Source: Flagellimonas hymeniacidonis
Lineage (GTDB): Bacteria > Bacteroidota > Bacteroidia > Flavobacteriales > Flavobacteriaceae
Direction of reading: 5' to 3'
Length of the DNA stretch: 64,000 nt
Assembly: GCF_008040165.1 (NCBI RefSeq)
Contig: NZ_VRUR01000002.1
Location: 434,001 to 498,000 of the forward strand
The notes beneath the pieces are model-generated. The model was not told the origin of the DNA. It worked only from the letters and a program-made list of their open reading frames with translations, and made no database searches. Positions 60,242-64,000 of this stretch are shown piece after piece (position 1 is the stretch's first letter; every line of letters begins with the position of its first letter). The position numbers were made by a program, and so were the translations under genes.

Positions 60242-60756
60242 TTGGCAATTACGGTGGTCACCTCCCCAAATTCATCAATGGTCAAATTCGTAATGCGCTC
60301 TCCAGCAGAATTTACAAAAGAAACACCGCTCAAACGTATGGTATGGACAAAGTTGGTGCCATCTGCATCACTTACCGTTTCAATGATGACCGAACCGTCT
60401 TCAGCTTCAATTTCTTCAATTACTGTTGGCGTTACAGGTGGGATTTCATCACAGAAATATGCCGTGGATACGTTATCGGAAAAAATACGGTATGTAATTT
60501 TTGATTGACTCGGAACAGTACTTTCCGTGGTAATAGTTTCATTCAATACACCATTATTTAATACGCCACTTTGTAAATTCAAAATCAATGCTTCATCATC
60601 ATTGATCTTAAACAAAATGTTATCGGAGTCGGCTTGGGGGTCGGTACAAAATTGAGCGGTAACACTATCAAAATCTATACTTTCTATTTGCAAGTCACCA
60701 TCACTGCATGAAATTAAGGCGCATAGTAGTAGATAGGGAAGGAAAAATTTTCTCAT
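60238..60756 (-). CDS. Putative lipoprotein of unknown function
   Basis: A 172-residue exported protein with a lipoprotein signal (CALISC, Cys17), then an acidic, beta-rich mature part containing conserved-looking QFCTDPQADSDNILFKI and IFSDNVSTAYFCDEIPP, each with one Cys. I recognise no family. Its ATG lies 4 bases after an exact -7 box, so its mRNA may be leaderless. It is convergent with Smr and divergent from the cysteine desulfurase gene. Confidence 0.78.
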   Translation of the reverse strand: MRKFFLPYLLLCALISCSDGDLQIESIDFDSVTAQFCTDPQADSDNILFKINDDEALILNLQSGVLNNGVLNETITTESTVPSQSKITYRIFSDNVSTAYFCDEIPPVTPTVIEEIEAEDGSVIIETVSDADGTNFVHTIRLSGVSFVNSAGERITNLTIDEFGEVTTVIAN

Positions 60757-60760
60757 GCTT

Positions 60761-60768
60761 CAAATTTA
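60761..60768 (-). promoter_or_regulatory. -7 box (TAAATTTG) immediately before a lipoprotein start
   Basis: Exact TAnnTTTG match on the minus strand, only four bases from the ATG at 60756; transcription would start at or next to the start codon. Confidence 0.45.
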
Positions 60769-60833
60769 AAGGAATTCCGTTTTAATACCCTAACTATGCC
60801 GAATACTTTAAAAGAAATTAACTTTATTTCCCC

Positions 60834-60841
60834 TATTTTTG
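60834..60841 (+). promoter_or_regulatory. -7 box (TATTTTTG) of the cysteine desulfurase gene
   Basis: Exact TAnnTTTG match 25 bases before the ATG at 60867. Confidence 0.6.
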
Positions 60842-60866
60842 GCCTGGTAAAAATGATAGCTAGATT

Positions 60867-62015
60867 ATGCAAAAAGTATATCTGGATAATGCGGCCACAA
60901 CCCAAGTAAGAGATGAAGTTATTGCTAGAATGCAAGAAGCTTTGGCCGTTTATTATGGGAATCCTTCTTCCACACACAGTTTTGGAAGGTCTGCAAAAAC
61001 GGCCGTCGAAAAAGCAAGGAAAACAATTGCTAAAATTTTAAATGCACAACCTTCTGAAATCATTTTTACGTCTGGGGGAACAGAAGCGGACAATATGATT
61101 TTACGCTGTGCTGTTCGCGACTTAGGGATTAAGACGATTATTACCTCAAAAATTGAACATCATGCTGTTCTGCACACAGTTGAGGAACTGGAAAAGGAGT
61201 ATGGCATTGCTGTTTATTTTGTGGATTTAGATCAATATGGAAATCCAGACATGGGCCATTTAAAAGAGCTTCTGGGTCAAGATGATTCCAAAAAATTGGT
61301 CAGTTTAATGCACGTGAACAATGAGATTGGCAATATAACCGATATTGGTGCCATTAGCGATATTTGTAAAGCACATGGTGCCCTATTTCACTCAGATACG
61401 GTACAATCTGTTGGCCACTACCCATGGGACGTTCAAGAAATTTCCATTGATTTTTTTACAGCCGCGGCACATAAATTTCATGGACCCAAGGGTGTTGGAT
61501 TTGCTTTTATTAGAAAAAATTCCGGTTTAAAGCCTATGATTTTTGGAGGTGCGCAGGAAAGAGGATTCAGGGCGGGAACAGAGTCTTTCCATAATATCGT
61601 TGGTTTGGAAGAAGCATTTATAAGGTCTTATGATCAATTGGAGGAAGAAACCGAGAAGGTAAGGGGGTTAAAAGCATATTTTGTTGAAAAGATAAAAAAA
61701 GAAATTCCTGGAGTTGAGTTTAATGGCTTTTCTGGGGATATGGAAAATAGCACCTATACGCTTACAAGTGTCCGTTTGCCTTTTGATAAGGAAAAGGGAT
61801 TAATGTTGCTTTTTCATTTGGATATGAAAGGAATTGCATGCTCTAAGGGCAGTGCTTGCCAATCTGGAAGTAATCTCGGCTCCCATGTGCTCACGGAAAT
61901 TTTAGACACAAAAGAACTGGAAAAACCTTCCCTTCGTTTTTCTTTTTCTAAATATAATTCGAAAGAAGAACTCGATTATGCAATAAAGGTGCTTAAAGAA
62001 TTTGCCGAAAGCTAA
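60867..62015 (+). CDS. Cysteine desulfurase, NifS/IscS-like
   Basis: PLP enzyme that takes sulfur from cysteine for Fe-S clusters or thio-tRNA. The 382 residues begin VYLDNAATTQVRDEV, with PLP-lysine in TAAAHKFHGPKGVGF (about 192-206) and the active-site Cys in SKGSACQSGS (near 326). The motif layout is that of group I (IscS/NifS) enzymes with the flexible Cys loop. No iscU, sufBCD or tRNA thiolase gene is adjacent, so the specific pathway is open. It overlaps the convergent 217-residue gene by 4 nt. Confidence 0.93.
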   Translation: MQKVYLDNAATTQVRDEVIARMQEALAVYYGNPSSTHSFGRSAKTAVEKARKTIAKILNAQPSEIIFTSGGTEADNMILRCAVRDLGIKTIITSKIEHHAVLHTVEELEKEYGIAVYFVDLDQYGNPDMGHLKELLGQDDSKKLVSLMHVNNEIGNITDIGAISDICKAHGALFHSDTVQSVGHYPWDVQEISIDFFTAAAHKFHGPKGVGFAFIRKNSGLKPMIFGGAQERGFRAGTESFHNIVGLEEAFIRSYDQLEEETEKVRGLKAYFVEKIKKEIPGVEFNGFSGDMENSTYTLTSVRLPFDKEKGLMLLFHLDMKGIACSKGSACQSGSNLGSHVLTEILDTKELEKPSLRFSFSKYNSKEELDYAIKVLKEFAES

Positions 62016-62665
62016 TTTCTATTTTTTCGCTGCTTTTTTTCTTTATCGTAAGGAAACTTTCTGGAGGCAAGTTTCATCATCCTATCAATAAGTTCAGTGG
62101 TATTCTTACCAGTTTTTTTGGTAATGGCTTTTTCGTATTTCCATAGGAGCTTACCAGAATCACCATCGCTAACTTTCACCCCGATTCTTCCGTAATTGGC
62201 ATCCCCGCTAAAATAGTCCAGAAGGTTAAAATCGGTAGGCACGCCTTTGGAAAGGAGAATGTTAAGGTTTAGATTGCCACTTATAATGCCATCCACTTTT
62301 AAAATTTTGCACAGCTGGGTAATGGTATAAATATCCAAATTGTCATAAGACACCCCATTTTGGGTTAGAATGGCATTGGTGTCCTCAATATTTTGGAATT
62401 CAACATTGAATTTTTTCCTTTTTTTCCTTTTTGAAAAATAAGTTTCCAGAGCATTTTGTACGGCATATCCCTCTTTCCGCGCTAAGCTTTTTAGTTCCAT
62501 TTGATCTACGCTGTGTTTTAGATCTAAGTTGGCGATAAAAGGAACTATTGCTAAAACCTGATGGTCTTCGCTAAGCTCATCAAATCTTCTATTTTCATAA
62601 ATATTCTTTTGCGCTGTTCCCAGAGTAACAATTAGAAAGGCAATAAGGGATATTATTTTTTTCAT
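62012..62665 (-). CDS. Exported protein of unknown function, LpoB/CsgG-like fold possible
   Basis: A 217-residue protein with a signal peptide (about 1-18, IVTLGTAQ). The pattern of alternating strands (VLAIVPFIANLDLKH, then GYAVQNALETYF, and later VDGIISGNLNLNILLSKG and GKLLWKYEKAI) resembles periplasmic proteins of the LpoB/CsgG/GNA1162 type, but no signature is decisive. It sits 9 nt after the TonB-dependent receptor gene, so it is probably made with it. It ends basic (KEKKQRKNRN). Confidence 0.72.
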   Translation of the reverse strand: MKKIISLIAFLIVTLGTAQKNIYENRRFDELSEDHQVLAIVPFIANLDLKHSVDQMELKSLARKEGYAVQNALETYFSKRKKRKKFNVEFQNIEDTNAILTQNGVSYDNLDIYTITQLCKILKVDGIISGNLNLNILLSKGVPTDFNLLDYFSGDANYGRIGVKVSDGDSGKLLWKYEKAITKKTGKNTTELIDRMMKLASRKFPYDKEKKQRKNRN

Positions 62666-62674
62666 TTATATGGG

Positions 62675-64000
62675 TTAAAATCGCATTCCAAATCTTAGGT
62701 TTAGAATACGGCTTGTCAAAAAATTGGGTACTGCAAATTGTCGTTGCGTATCAACATCCCTTACCCATGTGTTCGTAATGGAATTTTGGTTATTGAACAT
62801 ATTAAAAATTTCAAAACCAAAACTAAATTCTTTGAACGCATGTAACCAATGTCCTTTAGGGTACTGATTTTTACCGTCAGCAAAAATATAGGAAATTCCC
62901 ATATCTGCCCTCCTATAATCTCTTAATCTATTCTGAAATTGATACGGATCTGCATTGTTGGGTGAACCTCCTGGAACCCCAGTGTTATAAACTAGGTTTA
63001 AATAGAGCTTTAAATTTGGAATCGTAGGCACATAATCTTGGAACAAAACAGCGAACTTTAAACGTTGGTCTGTTGGTCTGGAAATGTACCCCCTGTCATT
63101 AATGTTTTCTTCTGTTTGTAAATAACCCAAACTTACCCAAGACTCAACTCCAGGCACAAAAGTACCAGTGAGCCTAAAGTCGAACCCAAACGCATAAGCA
63201 ATGGCGTTATTTTGGGCGGCATATCTAACTCTTACATCCTCTACGGTATATGGATTTACATCCATCAAATCTTTGTAGTACGCTTCGCTGATCAATGTAA
63301 AAGGCCTATCCCAGAGATTAAAACTGTACTCACTTCCCAAAACATAATGGATGGACTTTTGCGCCTCTACACTTGGGTTTATAGTTCCTGTAACGTCTCG
63401 TAATTCCCTATAAAAAGGAGGTTGTTGATAGCTTCCTATTCCAAATCTGAAGAGCATATCGTTTTTCCAATCGGGTTTAATGGAAAATTGGCCTCTAGGA
63501 CTAAATAGAGTTTGGGAATTGGAATTAAAACCTTCACCGCTTAGAATCCAATGTTGCGCTCTAGCACCGATATTATAATAGATATCATGATTTCCTAGCT
63601 TGGTTTGATTGCTGTATTGAATAAAGCCAGAAAATCTATTTGTATTAACAAAATTGGTTGCTTGTGCGCTTTCAAAGGGAAGAATGTCCTCATCAAAAGG
63701 TACTTCGGGTTGATTGTTAATAATATTAGGTTGAAAGGGCCTGATGAAAAACCCAGCGGAATCAATAAACTCCGATTCCCTTAGTTGATCACGAATATCT
63801 TCATGGGTAAATTTCACTCCCCATTCTAAAGCTTCCCCATCTTTGTTATGCTTCCCTCTATGTGATATATTAAAGATTAGCGCGTCCAATTGATTTCTAG
63901 CTCGGTTAATCTGTGATCCTACACCTCTTGAGGTGGTAACCTCGCCCAGATTATCTCCGCCTAAATTAGTATCGATATCTGCCAATTCATAAGAGGCGAT
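62675..64000 (-). CDS. TonB-dependent outer-membrane receptor (C-terminal part, continues past the window)
   Basis: The last ~441 residues of an outer-membrane beta barrel; the frame is open to base 64000, so the plug domain and signal lie outside. The alternating amphipathic strands, SGFIQYSNQTKLGNHDIYY-like repeats, and the C-terminal signature LNLRFGMRF ending in Phe (typical of the BAM recognition) fit a TonB-dependent receptor. The absence of a neighbouring SusD gene points away from a pure glycan-uptake pair; the ligand is unknown. Confidence 0.88.
   Translation of the reverse strand: MASYELADIDTNLGGDNLGEVTTSRGVGSQINRARNQLDALIFNISHRGKHNKDGEALEWGVKFTHEDIRDQLRESEFIDSAGFFIRPFQPNIINNQPEVPFDEDILPFESAQATNFVNTNRFSGFIQYSNQTKLGNHDIYYNIGARAQHWILSGEGFNSNSQTLFSPRGQFSIKPDWKNDMLFRFGIGSYQQPPFYRELRDVTGTINPSVEAQKSIHYVLGSEYSFNLWDRPFTLISEAYYKDLMDVNPYTVEDVRVRYAAQNNAIAYAFGFDFRLTGTFVPGVESWVSLGYLQTEENINDRGYISRPTDQRLKFAVLFQDYVPTIPNLKLYLNLVYNTGVPGGSPNNADPYQFQNRLRDYRRADMGISYIFADGKNQYPKGHWLHAFKEFSFGFEIFNMFNNQNSITNTWVRDVDTQRQFAVPNFLTSRILNLRFGMRF

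Noticed and set aside
1..64000. CRISPR array, tRNA, rRNA, prophage or defence island
   Set aside because: No direct repeats with spacers, no cloverleaf or rRNA sequence and no phage or restriction genes were found.

Overview
The window is a stretch of ordinary chromosome from a Flavobacteriaceae bacterium (phylum Bacteroidota), probably marine. Evidence for this is two type B T9SS-sorted proteins, a long (1120-residue) SecA, a TonB-dependent receptor, DUF5606, CCC-motif and DUF2752 proteins, AT-rich intergenic DNA, and many exact matches to the Bacteroidota -7 promoter box TAnnTTTG just upstream of starts. No rRNA, tRNA, insertion sequence, prophage or CRISPR array was found, and no gene-free stretch exceeds about 300 bases.

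Layout. 1-4.3 kb: 3' part of sucC, a TerB-like gene, a small heat-shock protein and uvrB. 4.3-8.8 kb: two tandem T9SS type B surface or secreted proteins. 8.8-13.3 kb: an ABC-2 exporter, a kinase-fold protein, a nucleoid-associated protein and a pRiA4b Orf3-like protein. 13.4-16.4 kb: heme A synthase, CCA-adding enzyme and threonylcarbamoyl-AMP synthase. 16.4-18.9 kb: three glycosyltransferases. 19-21.6 kb: dapD, ruvX, def and DUF5606. 21.6-26.1 kb: a glycan-degradation operon (GH3, SGNH esterase, GH20). 26-33.8 kb: mazG, a MATE transporter, a PAP2 phosphatase, a lipid-linked sugar group (GT39, flippase-like, ArnC/DPM1-like GT2) and meaB. 34-36.5 kb: ECF sigma factor, membrane anti-sigma candidate and an exported adhesin-like protein. 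36.6-38.8 kb: MsrA lipoprotein, M23 peptidase and a group of very small exported or membrane proteins. 38.7-44 kb: amidohydrolase, M14 peptidase and an orphan histidine kinase. 44-53 kb: secA, DUF2795, cobalamin adenosyltransferase, small proteins, an ABC-F ATPase and a DUF4105/Lnb-like protein. 52.5-64 kb: pssA, lptB-AhpD-like-tatC-kdsD, recQ, CCC/DUF2752 membrane proteins, an Smr protein, cysteine desulfurase and a TonB-dependent receptor that runs off the window.

Functional threads are envelope building (PssA, LptB, KdsD, TatC, SecA, Lnb-like, GT39/GT2/flippase), translation fidelity (Cca, TsaC-type, Def), DNA repair (UvrB, RuvX, RecQ), and B12-linked propionate metabolism (MeaB, the adenosyltransferase and, downstream of that pathway, SucC).

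The most unusual observations are: (1) a set of tiny genes at 38.2-38.8 kb in which two homologous single-pass membrane peptides (39 and 35 residues) lie in two transcription units, each preceded by the same roughly 47-bp two-block element, the last one antisense to the end of the amidohydrolase gene; (2) a ten-unit degenerate 7-bp tandem repeat (CAnTnnn) filling the gap upstream of the cobalamin adenosyltransferase; (3) an unannotated protein with APH/HipA-like kinase motifs; (4) a methyltransferase-derived protein lacking the SAM-binding core; (5) six convergent gene pairs overlapping by exactly 4 nt at their stop codons; (6) two probable leaderless transcripts. No complete, clearly new multi-gene system such as a defence island was seen.
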